A stretch of DNA of 64,000 nt, taken from contig CP046865.1 in NCBI GenBank assembly GCA_039640505.1, positions 3,277,501 to 3,341,500 on the forward strand, read 5' to 3'. The notes beneath the pieces are model-generated. The model was not told where the DNA came from and searched no databases. It was given only the letters and a program-made list of their open reading frames with translations. The stretch is from Rhodobacteraceae bacterium Araon29. GTDB taxonomy: Bacteria > Pseudomonadota > Alphaproteobacteria > Rhodobacterales > Rhodobacteraceae. Shown here in pieces: positions 17,310 to 26,826 of the stretch. The number at the start of each line of letters is the position of its first letter. Position 1 is the first letter of the stretch. A program made the position numbers and the translations under genes.

Positions 17310-18202
17310 GCGCTCTAGACTATCTTCCGGTCACGGTCATTGGAGGCTATTTGGGGGCAGGCAAAACCACTCTTGTTAATTATTTACTTCGGAATGCAAA
17401 TGGATTGCGCTTGGCTGTTTTGGTGAATGAGTTTGGTGAGCTTGCAATAGATAGGGATCTAATAGAAGCGGAAGAAGAGGGCCTGATTTCAATATCAGGG
17501 GGCTGTGTGTGTTGTTCGTTTGGCGGCGATCTGATCGCCGCACTTCGGAATTTATCTCAAATGCAGCCAAGGCCACAGCATATATTGATTGAATCCTCAG
17601 GGGTTGCAAAACCAAGTGCAATTTTTGACAGTGTCGCACTTTTGGACGGTTTTTCAGCAGATGGAGTTGTGGTTCTCTCGGATGCTGAAACAGTCCAAGA
17701 AAATGCAAATGATAAATATATGGGTGACACCGTTTTAGCGCAAATCACCCAAGCCGATATTTTATTGCTAAATAAATGTGATCTGGTCGATCCTCAAAAC
17801 ATTGCCGAGACTGCCAATTGGCTGGCACGCCAAAACCCAAACGCCCGGCTTGTGAAAACCAAGCATTCGGTGGCCGCACCCGAGGTTGTTTTGGAAAGCT
17901 TTCTAGGGCGTCAAAAAATAACAGAACCGCACCATCATTTGGATCAGATGACCAGTATGAACCTGATCCCTACTACATCCTTAGATGCGATGAACCTCGC
18001 CAAAACACTGGCAGAGGGTGAATTTGGCTTGGTGAGGGCTAAAGGTTTCGTCACTGATATATCAGGTGACAAAATGTTGATTCAGATCGTTGGGCGACGT
18101 TGGGCTATCAAAGCAGCAGATCCCAAGCTTAAAGATGGTTTGGTTTGTTTGGGGATGAAAGAGCAAATGAGGCCCAGTCAGCTGAGGGCCTTGATTGCTT
18201 GA
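17306..18202 (+). CDS. CobW/COG0523 G3E-family GTPase, putative metallochaperone
   Basis: Metal-inserting GTPase of 298 residues. Visible motifs are Walker A GYLGAGKT (14-21), the metal-binding CxCC in GGCVCC (65-70), a switch region with ESSGVAKP, and the guanine-specificity NKCD in ILLLNKCDLVD. A histidine-rich spot (EPHHHLDQM) and the CobW C-terminal domain (EFGLVRAKGFVTD) follow. Members supply zinc, cobalt or iron to specific enzymes. The ATG overlaps the amidohydrolase stop, so the two are co-translated and that enzyme is the likely client. No Zur-like operator was noted upstream. Metal identity is inferred only. Confidence 0.9.
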   Translation: MSALDYLPVTVIGGYLGAGKTTLVNYLLRNANGLRLAVLVNEFGELAIDRDLIEAEEEGLISISGGCVCCSFGGDLIAALRNLSQMQPRPQHILIESSGVAKPSAIFDSVALLDGFSADGVVVLSDAETVQENANDKYMGDTVLAQITQADILLLNKCDLVDPQNIAETANWLARQNPNARLVKTKHSVAAPEVVLESFLGRQKITEPHHHLDQMTSMNLIPTTSLDAMNLAKTLAEGEFGLVRAKGFVTDISGDKMLIQIVGRRWAIKAADPKLKDGLVCLGMKEQMRPSQLRALIA

Positions 18203-18624
18203 ATTTTATTGGCCAAGCTAAATTTATCATCCACGTTTTAGCTGCGCATCTAGTTTGGGGATAATGTATCTTCGAAGCATGGCGAAGTTGAATGTGGTTG
18301 CACTGTTTCCGCTTACTATATTTTTAGTTAAACTAACCTGAAAATGCAGTTTTGATAAGTATGATACTGCCTCTGTGCAAGCAGCACTGCAAGCGTGCTC
18401 TTTTGTTGAAGATCTTTGGGGGCTAGTTGGCGCCCTAGGTCAAACCAGAAGTCTTCCATTGCTTAAACCCTTATATATATCCGGTAGACGCTGACGTCAG
18501 ACAGGTACTCTTTTGGTCCACATTCTGATCGACACTCTAACCAAGCTACCCACGGTAGCATTATGATTAAGTTATTGTTTTCAGATGAATAACTTACAGG
18601 TACTCTACTGTATCTTACTGTAAG
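18203..18624. other. gene-free stretch between the CobW gene and tRNA-Phe
   Basis: I see no recognisable gene. A weak A+T-rich hairpin (AGCTAAA at 18216-18222 with TTTAGCT at 18237-18243) lies just after the CobW stop and may end that transcript. On the minus strand, a 43-codon frame begins at the ATG near 18460 (MEDFWFDLGRQLAPKDLQQK) and stops near 18330; its composition is protein-like but it matches no family I know. A TGACGTCA palindrome sits near 18493. The stretch may hold the remains of a lost gene or element next to the tRNA. Confidence 0.4.
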
Positions 18625-18699
18625 TGGTGCCCGGGGGCGGATTTGAACCACCGACACGAGGATTTTCAGTCCACTGCTCTACCCCTGAGCTACCCGGGC
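18625..18699 (-). tRNA. tRNA-Phe (GAA)
   Basis: The cloverleaf reads on the minus strand. Acceptor GCCCGGG pairs with CCCGGGC; the D stem is GCTC/GAGC with a 7-base loop; the anticodon loop CTGAAAA has anticodon GAA; the T arm is GGTGG-TTCAAAT-CCGCC; discriminator A is followed by an encoded CCA. The anticodon stem GTGGA/TCCTC carries one T:T mismatch at its second pair. The gene is 75 bases including CCA. Confidence 0.95.
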
Positions 18700-18710
18700 A
18701 AGGGAAAGCT

Positions 18711-18716
18711 ATTATA
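18711..18716 (-). promoter_or_regulatory. -10 box of the tRNA-Phe promoter
   Basis: Minus-strand TATAAT lies 11 bases before the first base of tRNA-Phe, the right place for a -10 element. No convincing -35 hexamer was seen at 16-18 bases upstream of it. Confidence 0.5.
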
Positions 18717-18797
18717 AATTGGGTGATGGCCTTCTATGGCGTGCAGATCAGAGTGTCCAGAGGGATTCACCAATTTTTCTAGTTTTTGGCTTTAAGC

Positions 18798-19520
18798 TTA
18801 ACTGTTTTGAAAAAGTTCAAGCAACCTTCCTCGTGCGGCCGGTGGGCTTTTCAAACCTAGATTCTCACACAAATGGTTTTCTATGAAGAAACCAGTCACT
18901 TGCAGGGCATCAACGATATCCAATTGTGTGGCTTCCCCATTTCCCAACATCACATCTGGCAGGGGCAATAAGCGGTCTACCCATTGCCCTGCCCCTTGCG
19001 TTGACACTGCACGCCCAGATTTTGGGGAAATATATCGTAAGTCGTTAGTTTTATTGGTGACCGCACAGCTTTGAAGGTCTAACCCATACCCCATAGTTTC
19101 AAGAAGCAAGATTTCCCACTTAAGATAAGCCAACGGCCATATATCCTGCCGATCAAGGAGATCTAAAAGTTGCTCTGTTGCAGTATAGAACTCTTCCATT
19201 ATTTCTCGCTCAGGCAGCACAAATCGCAACATCGCTACCACTGCGTTAAGGCCGGATAAGGCCGCCCGATTTGCAATTGCAATTGCGCTTCTGCTCCTTA
19301 AAGGCTCAACGGTAAATGTACCTATATGATCGTGTAAACGTGCCCGCCAAGTCACTTCAAGCTGTGCTCCAGGTTGAAGAACAGGCGCAAGCTTTCTTGA
19401 TGTACCGGCCCTTACCATACCAAGGTGCCGCCCGTGCAACGGCGTGAAAACTTCAATTATGGCAGAAGTTTCACCATGCTTTTTCGTCGAAAGTAATATA
19501 CCATGATCGCGCCATTCCAT
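18798..19520 (-). CDS. recO: DNA repair protein RecO
   Basis: Recombination mediator that loads RecA onto gapped single-stranded DNA with RecR. The product is 240 residues when started at ATG 19520 ([26 protein letters not shown]), the normal RecO beginning; the open frame extends further to 19571. The N-terminal OB-fold includes [28 protein letters not shown], followed by the helical domain ([25 protein letters not shown]). One cysteine remains of the four that bind zinc in some RecO proteins, as is common in alphaproteobacteria. It closes the era-rnc-lepB housekeeping run. Confidence 0.95.
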   Translation of the reverse strand: MEWRDHGILLSTKKHGETSAIIEVFTPLHGRHLGMVRAGTSRKLAPVLQPGAQLEVTWRARLHDHIGTFTVEPLRSRSAIAIANRAALSGLNAVVAMLRFVLPEREIMEEFYTATEQLLDLLDRQDIWPLAYLKWEILLLETMGYGLDLQSCAVTNKTNDLRYISPKSGRAVSTQGAGQWVDRLLPLPDVMLGNGEATQLDIVDALQVTGFFIENHLCENLGLKSPPAARGRLLELFQNS

Positions 19521-19592
19521 AAAAACAAGCCTACTGTCAAAGTCCACCAATGTCAGCAGATTTGAAATCAAATAATACTCGCCTGAAAAACA

Positions 19593-19913
19593 CTAGTCTT
19601 TCCCAAGCAAATGCTTTCCACTTGAGCTCTCTACCTCGATCACCCACAAGTCAGGGTCAAAGCTGCGCTGTTTCGCAATCAATGCATCTACATCGCTTTC
19701 AATTCCTGAAGACAGCTCGTTCCAAGAAAGATCCCCGTTTTGCAAATCATACGAGCGATGCATAAGGCGCGCTTGCCCGTCTAACGTTGCCACCTTAACC
19801 AAAACTGCTCCGGCTGTATTGTCGCCATGTGCGATCACATAAGCAGATATGTTTTGCAGCTCTAAACGTTTAATATACGCATGCACCCAAAACTCTGTGA
19901 CCAGCCTCGTCAT
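19593..19913 (-). CDS. DUF1491 family protein
   Basis: Small conserved alphaproteobacterial protein of 106 residues. The family pattern is clear: TEFWVHAYIKRLELQNISAYVIAHGDNTAGAVLVKVATLDGQ at the N-terminus and DPDLWVIEVESSSG near the end. No catalytic site is known. It overlaps the era stop by 4 bases (ATGA) and precedes recO, a place it keeps in many Rhodobacterales, so it is probably co-expressed with RNA-processing and repair genes. Function unknown. Confidence 0.85.
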   Translation of the reverse strand: MTRLVTEFWVHAYIKRLELQNISAYVIAHGDNTAGAVLVKVATLDGQARLMHRSYDLQNGDLSWNELSSGIESDVDALIAKQRSFDPDLWVIEVESSSGKHLLGKD

Positions 19914-20815
19914 ATATTTCCATCTTTGAAATTAAGGCCCATTTCTGAATAACGTTGCGCATCTTCAAGCCATTTTTCTCGGACTTTGACTTGGCAAAAC
20001 AAATGCACTCTCCGTCCTAGAAACGTTTCTAATTCTTGACGTGCCGCTTTGGAAATTGCCTTAATTGTTTCGCCCTTATTCCCTAAAACAATACCTTTGT
20101 GCCCATCTCGAACAACATAGATCACCTGATCAATTCTTGCGCTACCATCCTTTCTTTCTTCCCAATTATCGGTTTCAACGGTCAGCTGATAAGGCAGTTC
20201 CTGATGTAATCTTAGCGTCAGTTTTTCGCGGGTCATTTCTGCGGCAATCATCCTAAGCGGCAAATCCGCAATTTGATCCTCAGGATAGAGCCACGGATGG
20301 ACAGGAACTTTGGTTGCAAGCGATTTACGTAAATCTATAACCCCATGGCCATGTTCAGCGGAAATCATAAACGTATGCTCAAACTGGTATTGCGTATTCA
20401 TTTCTTGAGTTAGGCTCAACAAAACCTCAGATTTCACTCTGTCAATTTTATTAATTGCCAAAATAACCTGCCGGTCCTGAGCAGTTTCCTTCAACTGCTG
20501 AATAATTGCCATAACGCCCTCGGTTAAACCGCGATGGGCCTCTACAAGCAAAACAACTATATCAGCATCTGCCGCCCCGCTCCAAGCAGCGGCAACCATT
20601 GCGCGATCCAGGCGGCGGCGGGGCTTAAACACACCAGGGGTATCGACAAAGACGAGTTGGGATTCCCCTTCGATGGCAACCCCTCTTATTCGGGCCCGTG
20701 TTGTTTGAACCTTATGAGTTACAATTGAGACCTTAGCCCCAACCATTTGATTCAATAGAGTCGATTTCCCGGCATTTGGTTCGCCAATGAGGGCTATAAA
20801 ACCTGCTCTTTTCAT
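19910..20815 (-). CDS. era: GTPase Era
   Basis: Ras-like GTPase that binds the 3' end of 16S rRNA and assists 30S assembly, at the membrane/cytosol. The 301-residue product shows G1 [15 protein letters not shown]2 TTRARIRG, G3 DTPGV and G4 NKID. The C-terminal KH RNA-binding domain has [24 protein letters not shown]. Length matches the family. It overlaps rnc upstream and DUF1491 downstream by 4 bases each. Confidence 0.97.
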   Translation of the reverse strand: MKRAGFIALIGEPNAGKSTLLNQMVGAKVSIVTHKVQTTRARIRGVAIEGESQLVFVDTPGVFKPRRRLDRAMVAAAWSGAADADIVVLLVEAHRGLTEGVMAIIQQLKETAQDRQVILAINKIDRVKSEVLLSLTQEMNTQYQFEHTFMISAEHGHGVIDLRKSLATKVPVHPWLYPEDQIADLPLRMIAAEMTREKLTLRLHQELPYQLTVETDNWEERKDGSARIDQVIYVVRDGHKGIVLGNKGETIKAISKAARQELETFLGRRVHLFCQVKVREKWLEDAQRYSEMGLNFKDGNI

Positions 20816-21498
20816 TCAGTAGCACCTAAATCTTGCAGCAGCGCATTTGCGGCAGCTTGTTCAGCTTTCCGTTTGGTTCCAGCACTTGCTTGTTGCTTTT
20901 CGCCGGTTTCAAGGCACACTTCAATTTCAAAAACAGGGGCATGATCAGGGCCCTTACGAGACATAGTTTCGTAAATCGGTGGTTTTAAACCCCGAGCTTG
21001 AGCCCATTCTTGCAAAGCCGTCTTTGCATCACGGGCATCAGATTTAACAGCTTCAATATGCTGACCCCAAAGTGTGAGAATGATCTTCTCAGCTGTGCCA
21101 AGACCTCCGTCTATATAGATAGCTGCAATTATCGCTTCCATTGCATCGCCTAGCAGTGCCTCTTTACGGCGCCCACCTGAAACCATCTCAGAGCGGCCTA
21201 GTTTTAGAACCGAACCTAAATCTATTTGCTGGGCAACTTCAGCACATGTTTCTTTGCGCACAAGAGTATTAAATCTGGGTGCGAGGATTCCTTCTTTTGC
21301 CTCAATATATTTCTCGAAAAGTGCGTGCGCTATGATCAAACCAAGCACACGGTCTCCCAAAAACTCTAGCCGTTGATTATCACGACGCGTCTGTGAACTC
21401 ATAGAAGAGTGGGTCACAGCTTCTGTAAGCAAACTGGGATCGTCGAACGTATAGCCCAGACGGTTTTGAAAACTGATTAGATCGGCAGAAAGCTTCAC
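20812..21498 (-). CDS. rnc: ribonuclease III
   Basis: Double-strand-specific endoribonuclease processing rRNA precursors and other structured RNAs. The 228-residue chain contains the signature [20 protein letters not shown] with the catalytic acidic residues, the second acidic site [18 protein letters not shown], and a C-terminal double-stranded RNA-binding domain from about residue 155 ([32 protein letters not shown]). It overlaps lepB upstream and era downstream by 4 bases, so the three are translationally coupled. Confidence 0.97.
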   Translation of the reverse strand: MKLSADLISFQNRLGYTFDDPSLLTEAVTHSSMSSQTRRDNQRLEFLGDRVLGLIIAHALFEKYIEAKEGILAPRFNTLVRKETCAEVAQQIDLGSVLKLGRSEMVSGGRRKEALLGDAMEAIIAAIYIDGGLGTAEKIILTLWGQHIEAVKSDARDAKTALQEWAQARGLKPPIYETMSRKGPDHAPVFEIEVCLETGEKQQASAGTKRKAEQAAANALLQDLGATE

Positions 21499-22334
21499 TC
21501 TATCCTCTTAAAAAACCGATCGCTGCGCCATGTCCAAAAGAAAAACATCGATCGTCCACTTGACGAAAACATGACCCGGTCTGCACGGCCAACCAGATCC
21601 TCAAACTTTACAAAGCCAACGCCTCCAGCTTTCTGACGTATGCGGCTGTCAGTTGAATTATCTCGGTTATCGCCCATGAAAAAATATTCGCCCTTTGGAA
21701 CAGTAAAGACAGGCGTTGTGTCATTGGATCTTGATCCAATATTTAAAGTGTAATGCGCAACTCCATTCGGGAGAGTTTCAATGAAACGTTCCTTTTCGCA
21801 TATACCACCAGTTCCAACTGCTCCATTTGCGCATCGCGGCCGATTACCAAATGATCCCTGTGGCTCCATTATTTCTTTGAAAATACCATCTGGTTTCATA
21901 TCTACAGGTGTTCCATTGATATGAAGACGGCCCTCTTTCATTTGAACTTTATCACCCGAAAGTCCAATCAACCTTTTGATATAATCCCTGCCAGTAACTG
22001 GGTGACGAAAAACCACGACGTCACCCCTTTCCGGTTTACCCGCGAATAAGCGTTTATTGTCTTTCCTCAAAAATCCACAAATATCTTTCGCATCTACATT
22101 AATGCCAAATCTGGGAATAATAACACTTGGGCAGGAGGCATATGAGTATCCATAAGCCATTTTATTCACAAACAGAAAATCACCGATCAGCAGGGTTTCT
22201 TTCATTGAGCCTGATGGAATCCAGAACGGTTGAAAGAACAAGGATCTAAAAATACCTGCCAATAGCAATGCATACACAATGGTTTTAATTGTCTCTAAAA
22301 TGGCATTTGGTTTTGTTTTGGCTTCAGTTGCCAT
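21495..22334 (-). CDS. lepB: signal peptidase I
   Basis: Membrane-bound Ser/Lys protease that removes signal peptides from exported proteins. The 279-residue chain has one N-terminal membrane helix (about 15-35), the catalytic serine in [16 protein letters not shown], the general-base lysine in [20 protein letters not shown], and the [11 protein letters not shown] box. A cysteine-containing insert (about residues 65-85) is typical of alphaproteobacterial LepB. It lies 51 bases after acpS and overlaps rnc. Confidence 0.97.
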   Translation of the reverse strand: MATEAKTKPNAILETIKTIVYALLLAGIFRSLFFQPFWIPSGSMKETLLIGDFLFVNKMAYGYSYASCPSVIIPRFGINVDAKDICGFLRKDNKRLFAGKPERGDVVVFRHPVTGRDYIKRLIGLSGDKVQMKEGRLHINGTPVDMKPDGIFKEIMEPQGSFGNRPRCANGAVGTGGICEKERFIETLPNGVAHYTLNIGSRSNDTTPVFTVPKGEYFFMGDNRDNSTDSRIRQKAGGVGFVKFEDLVGRADRVMFSSSGRSMFFFWTWRSDRFFKRIE

Positions 22335-22385
22335 CGGATTCTCCGGTATAAGATAATCGGTACATGATCATTTGACGCCCGTGTG

Positions 22386-22787
22386 TCAAGCCAGCGGTCT
22401 TGCCTCAATGACCACAAAAGCCTGTGCCCAAGGATGGTCATCCGTCAAAGTAACGTGAATGATAGCTTCATGGCCTTGGGGGGTCATATTCTGCAAACGC
22501 TCGGCTGCCCATCCCGAAACTTCCATTACTGGCTGCCCTGTTCTCAGGTTTTTAACAGCCATGTCTTTCCATGCGATACCCATTCGCAAGCCAGTGCCCA
22601 GGGCTTTTGAACAGGCCTCTTTTGCCGCCCAGCGCTTGGCATATGTCCCTGCTTTATCCTGTCTGCGTTCCGCTTTTTTCTGTTCAATTTCTGTAAATAC
22701 TCGGTTCCGAAACCTATCTCCATGTCGGTCTAACACGCCAGCGATGCGCTCAATATTGGCAAGATCAGTTCCAACGCCAAGGATCAT
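22386..22787 (-). CDS. acpS: holo-[acyl-carrier-protein] synthase
   Basis: Transfers 4'-phosphopantetheine from CoA to acyl carrier protein. The 133-residue chain starts with [14 protein letters not shown], bearing the metal-binding Asp, and has the second motif [17 protein letters not shown] with its Glu. The C-terminus [22 protein letters not shown] completes the fold. It overlaps the pdxJ stop by 4 bases. The pdxJ-acpS pairing is widespread in proteobacteria. Confidence 0.96.
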   Translation of the reverse strand: MILGVGTDLANIERIAGVLDRHGDRFRNRVFTEIEQKKAERRQDKAGTYAKRWAAKEACSKALGTGLRMGIAWKDMAVKNLRTGQPVMEVSGWAAERLQNMTPQGHEAIIHVTLTDDHPWAQAFVVIEARPLA

Positions 22788-23539
22788 AGCAGATCACGTG
22801 CCTCATCCATTAAGCGGCGCATTTCAGAAATTGCTGGTTGCAACCCAAGAAAAATCGCTTCGCCAATCAAAAAATGTCCGATATTCAGCTCCATCACTTC
22901 AGGAAAAGCCGCCACTGGTTTTACAGTCTCATAGGTCAACCCATGCCCAACATGTACTTCAAGCCCCAAGGAATAAGCATATGCTGACATTTCCCGCAAG
23001 CGCTCTAACTCAGCATCACTTTCCTTAATTCTACCCTCTGCATGCAGGTCGCAATATGCGCCGGCATGAAGTTCGATGACCTGCGCACCAATTCGCTTGG
23101 CTGCATCAATTTGCCTTTTGTCCGCAGCTATAAAAATCGAAACGCGGCTACCAGCCTCACGTAAAGGTGCAATGAAATGAGCCAACCTATTGTCGTCTTG
23201 TACAACGTCTAGCCCACCTTCAGTCGTTCTTTCCTCTCGTTTTTCGGGCACAATACAGACTGCATGGGGTTTGTGGCGCAATGCAATTTCTTGCATTTCA
23301 TCAGTTGCAGCCATCTCAAAATTCAAAGGGACGCTCAGTGTTTCCACTAAACGATTGATATCCTCATCAGAAATGTGCCTACGATCTTCTCGCAAATGTG
23401 CTGTAATTCCATCGGCACCTGCCTCTTGAGCTAGAACAGCTGCACGAACGGGATCTGGATAGGCCGATCCTCTTGCATTTCTTACCGTGGCGACATGATC
23501 TATATTCACACCGAGTCTGAGTTTTCCAATATACCGCAT
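22784..23539 (-). CDS. pdxJ: pyridoxine 5'-phosphate synthase
   Basis: Last step of the DXP-dependent vitamin B6 pathway, condensing 1-deoxyxylulose 5-phosphate with 3-amino-2-oxopropyl phosphate. The 251-residue TIM barrel has the phosphate-site N-terminus [27 protein letters not shown], the catalytic glutamate region [10 protein letters not shown], and the closing [16 protein letters not shown] and [17 protein letters not shown]. All conserved parts are present. It is co-transcribed with acpS. Confidence 0.96.
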   Translation of the reverse strand: MRYIGKLRLGVNIDHVATVRNARGSAYPDPVRAAVLAQEAGADGITAHLREDRRHISDEDINRLVETLSVPLNFEMAATDEMQEIALRHKPHAVCIVPEKREERTTEGGLDVVQDDNRLAHFIAPLREAGSRVSIFIAADKRQIDAAKRIGAQVIELHAGAYCDLHAEGRIKESDAELERLREMSAYAYSLGLEVHVGHGLTYETVKPVAAFPEVMELNIGHFLIGEAIFLGLQPAISEMRRLMDEARDLL

Positions 23540-23580
23540 GCCGCTAATTCCCTTTTTCTTCCTTGGTTAATCTATCGCGC

Positions 23581-24231
23581 TTATACTCTTTCATCATTTG
23601 ATTTAGGTTTCTTTTTTTTCAAGAGCAGAAGTTTCTCTTTCAACGCTCCTTTACGCCGTTTTTGGTAGGCGCGAATTATTGGAACAGTCAAAAAGTAAGC
23701 GATTATAGAAATGACCACGCCCGGCGCTATCCCGCCTATTAGAAAAGGAAAGAAAACCTCGTCATAAAAAAGGAATACGTTGGACCAATCTGTAGGCTTA
23801 CCAGAAAATACAGAGCCAATATTGGTCTGAAAATCACGACCTGCATCAACAAACTTCCCGACGAACGAACGACCATTTTCTAGGTCGGCGGCTTGATTTC
23901 CTAATAAAAAATTTCCAGTTTTTATTGATATGACACCAATGGGAAAATAGGTCAGCGGATTTCCAAAAAATGTCCCCAGAAGTGAGGCCAGAATGTTCCC
24001 ATTTGAGAGACGTGCAATAACCGCAGCAACAATAAAATGAAGTCCGTAAAGCGGTGTGAAGGTTGCAAAAACTCCCGCGGATATCCCTCGGGCGATGCGC
24101 TCAGGGGTGTCCGGCAACCGGCGAAGTCTATGCTGTACATATTGAAAAGCACGCGACCACCCGCCTTTTGGCCATAATGTGCCAAACAAGACTTTAAAAG
24201 CAGACCTTTTATCCCGACGCTTAAATACCAC
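23581..24231 (-). CDS. DUF2062 membrane protein
   Basis: A 216-residue inner-membrane protein of the DUF2062 family, with a basic N-terminus, then GISAGVFATFTPLYGLHFIVAAVIARL and SLLGTFFGNPLTYFPIGVISI as the first two hydrophobic parts. A third helix near 165-190 (FLIGGIAPGVVISIIAYFL) and a very lysine-rich C-terminal tail follow. Function is not established. It sits between rsh and pdxJ on the same strand in a housekeeping run. Confidence 0.82.
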   Translation of the reverse strand: MVFKRRDKRSAFKVLFGTLWPKGGWSRAFQYVQHRLRRLPDTPERIARGISAGVFATFTPLYGLHFIVAAVIARLSNGNILASLLGTFFGNPLTYFPIGVISIKTGNFLLGNQAADLENGRSFVGKFVDAGRDFQTNIGSVFSGKPTDWSNVFLFYDEVFFPFLIGGIAPGVVISIIAYFLTVPIIRAYQKRRKGALKEKLLLLKKKKPKSNDERV

Positions 24232-24248
24232 AAGAACCTCTAACTTCT

Positions 24249-26378
24249 CTAAGGTTCACTTACGCTAGCTTGACCTCGGCGTAAACGGGCAACTGCGGCC
24301 ACTTGCCCTTCTGCTTCCAGAACTGTTGTCACGGCGTGAAGATGCTCAATGTCTCTCAGATCGACATTCATATTCAGACGGTAAAAATCTGGGTTGCGTT
24401 CAGCAAATTCCAAGTCGGAAATATTTGCTAACTGCTCCCCAATCAAGGTACAAATTCGCCCCAGTACGCCTGCATCATTGCTGATTGTTACATCCAAGGT
24501 CACGGGATAGACCGCTGCATGTTTTCCTGAATGCCAATGTAAATCAAGCCAAAGATCCGGTTTGCTTTCATAGTTGACCAAAACCTCACAATCAATCGTA
24601 TGCACAGCAACACCCTGACCATGGGCCGCGATACCAATTATCCGTTCACCGGGAAGAGCTTGACAACACGGCGATCGATTAAAAGATTGCCCGGGTGCCA
24701 AACCAATCACAGCACGGCGGCTATCTACGACAGGCTGCTGGTCGGATGCTAATTCAGGATAAACTGACTGAACGACATCACGGGATCGAAGCTCCGCACT
24801 TCCCAATCTCGCCAGTAATTCTTCTTTGTTTGGAATGCGCATTTTCTTGGCAGCGGTAGAGAGCGCCTTATCCGTTGCCTTTTTTCCAACATGTTCAAAA
24901 GCGGCACGCGCTAATTCCTGCCCCATCACAATGTGCTTTTGTTTGTCAGCCTCACGCAAAGCGCGCCTAATGGCTGTCTTTGCCTTACCGGTTTCGGCCA
25001 TTTCTAGCCAAGTTCCTTGAGGGTTTTGACCTTGCGCTGTAATCACTTCGATGGATTGCCCATTTCTTAATCTTGTCCACAAAGGAACTCTTAATCCATC
25101 AACTTTTGCCCCAACACATCGGTTGCCAATCCGTGTATGAATTGCATAGGCAAAATCTATTGGAGTAGCGCCTTTGGGCAATTTGATGACATCACCCTTT
25201 GGGGTAAAGCAGAATACCTTATCGGTATACATTTCAAGCTTAACAGCTTCGAGAAACGCATCATGATCTTCTTCTGCATCGAATTGTTCAATAAGTGACT
25301 TGATCCAGTCATAAGGGTCAACCGTGAACGGGTTCTCACTTCGTACACCATCTCGATATGACCAATGTGCAGCAACACCACTTTCGGCGACATCATGCAT
25401 TTGTTGCGTGCGAATTTGCACTTCAACACGTTTTCCGTCACGGCCCGATACCGTTGTGTGAATGGATCGGTAACCATTTGATTTTGGCTGGCTAATGTAA
25501 TCTTTAAAGCGCCCAGGAACCGCACGCCAACGCCGGTGTATTATCCCAAGTATTCGGTAGCAATCTGCTTCATTAATCGCAACTATTCGGAAACCGTAAA
25601 TGTCGGATAGGCGGGAAAAGGCCAACCCCTTTTCCTGCATTTTTCGCCAAATTGAATAGGGTTTCTTTGCACGCCCAATAACCATTGCCTCGATACCCGC
25701 AGCATTTAGCTCGTCATTCATATCGCCTGTTATTCGGTCAACAACATCCCCAGTTTCTTTTTGCAAGGTAATGAACCTACGCATAATGGATGCCCGGCCC
25801 TCTGGGTTGAGAACTTTAAATGATAGGTCTTCAAGGTCCTCTCGTATTGATTGCATCCCCATCCGCCCGGCAAGCGGCGCAAAGATATCCATCGTTTCAC
25901 GGGCCTTTTGCGCCTGTTTCCCTGAGGCCATGGATCGTATGGTTCGCATATTATGCAATCGGTCAGCCAACTTCACCAAAATAACACGCATGTCTTGGGC
26001 AATTGCCATTAGCAACTTGCGTATATTTTCAGCTTCTTTGGTTTCAGTTGAACTCAGTTGCATTTTGGTCAGCTTGGTGACACCGTCAACAAGCTTTGCA
26101 ATCTCTGTTGAGAAGTTTTTAGATATTTCGTGCTTTGTTGACCCAGTATCTTCAATGGTATCATGCAATAAAGCTGTGATGATGCTTGCATCATCTAACT
26201 TTTGCTCACTCAATATGGTTGCAACAGCCAGCGGATGGGAAAAATAGGGCTCGCCCGACTTCCGTAATTGACCGTCATGTTTACTCTTTGAGTAGTCATA
26301 AGCCGCGATAATCATCGCGCTATTTGACTTAGGATTATACTTACTAACTTTGGCTGCAAGGTCTTCAGCGGTAATCAT
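24249..26378 (-). CDS. bifunctional (p)ppGpp synthetase/hydrolase
   Basis: Stringent-response enzyme of the RelA/SpoT (Rsh) type, 709 residues. Domains in order: HD hydrolase (about 25-180; YFSHPLAVATIL, ALLHDTIEDT, KLADRLHNMRT), synthetase (about 230-350; FRIVAINEADCYRILGIIH, GYRSIHTTV), TGS (about 390-450; VFCFTPKGDVIKLPKGATPI), and a C-terminal ACT (about 630-700). The HD motif is intact, so both making and breaking of (p)ppGpp are expected. It is the only Rsh in the window; alphaproteobacteria normally carry a single bifunctional one. It follows rpoZ, the usual alphaproteobacterial neighbour. Confidence 0.95.
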   Translation of the reverse strand: MITAEDLAAKVSKYNPKSNSAMIIAAYDYSKSKHDGQLRKSGEPYFSHPLAVATILSEQKLDDASIITALLHDTIEDTGSTKHEISKNFSTEIAKLVDGVTKLTKMQLSSTETKEAENIRKLLMAIAQDMRVILVKLADRLHNMRTIRSMASGKQAQKARETMDIFAPLAGRMGMQSIREDLEDLSFKVLNPEGRASIMRRFITLQKETGDVVDRITGDMNDELNAAGIEAMVIGRAKKPYSIWRKMQEKGLAFSRLSDIYGFRIVAINEADCYRILGIIHRRWRAVPGRFKDYISQPKSNGYRSIHTTVSGRDGKRVEVQIRTQQMHDVAESGVAAHWSYRDGVRSENPFTVDPYDWIKSLIEQFDAEEDHDAFLEAVKLEMYTDKVFCFTPKGDVIKLPKGATPIDFAYAIHTRIGNRCVGAKVDGLRVPLWTRLRNGQSIEVITAQGQNPQGTWLEMAETGKAKTAIRRALREADKQKHIVMGQELARAAFEHVGKKATDKALSTAAKKMRIPNKEELLARLGSAELRSRDVVQSVYPELASDQQPVVDSRRAVIGLAPGQSFNRSPCCQALPGERIIGIAAHGQGVAVHTIDCEVLVNYESKPDLWLDLHWHSGKHAAVYPVTLDVTISNDAGVLGRICTLIGEQLANISDLEFAERNPDFYRLNMNVDLRDIEHLHAVTTVLEAEGQVAAVARLRRGQASVSEP

Positions 26379-26400
26379 GTGCTAAAACCTTATGCTGAAT

Positions 26401-26754
26401 TTATCCCTGGCCTTGCGCCGCCATCAATGCCCTCAAAAGCTTTTCTTCCGACATGTCGTCTTCAAGCGGCTTATCGGCTTCACCACTCATCAAAATCGCC
26501 ATGGAGTCATCTTCTGGTTCATCAACTTCGATTTGAGTTTGGTTTGATTCGATCAAACGCTCTCGAAGTGTATCAGCCGACTGGGTTTCATCAGCAATTT
26601 CGCGTAAAGAAACTACAGGATTTTTGTCGTTGTCACGGTCCACCGTCAATGGCGAGCCTGACGATATCTCACGAGCACGGTGGGATGCAAGCATCACCAA
26701 CTCAAAGCGGTTAGGCACTTTGTCAACACAGTCTTCAACCGTCACTCTTGCCAT
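26401..26754 (-). CDS. rpoZ: RNA polymerase omega subunit
   Basis: Small subunit that stabilises beta-prime in RNA polymerase. ATG 26754 gives [31 protein letters not shown], the family's standard start; the open frame adds four residues upstream. The 117-residue product carries an acidic C-terminal tail ([24 protein letters not shown]), as in Rhodobacterales. It directly precedes rsh, whose product's signal (p)ppGpp acts partly through omega. Confidence 0.94.
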   Translation of the reverse strand: MARVTVEDCVDKVPNRFELVMLASHRAREISSGSPLTVDRDNDKNPVVSLREIADETQSADTLRERLIESNQTQIEVDEPEDDSMAILMSGEADKPLEDDMSEEKLLRALMAAQGQG

Positions 26755-26826
26755 TGTCTTCTCCAAACTAAAAACACTTAGAAAAGGCGGTATTAAGCCC
26801 CGATAGAAATAATTACAAGTCTATAA

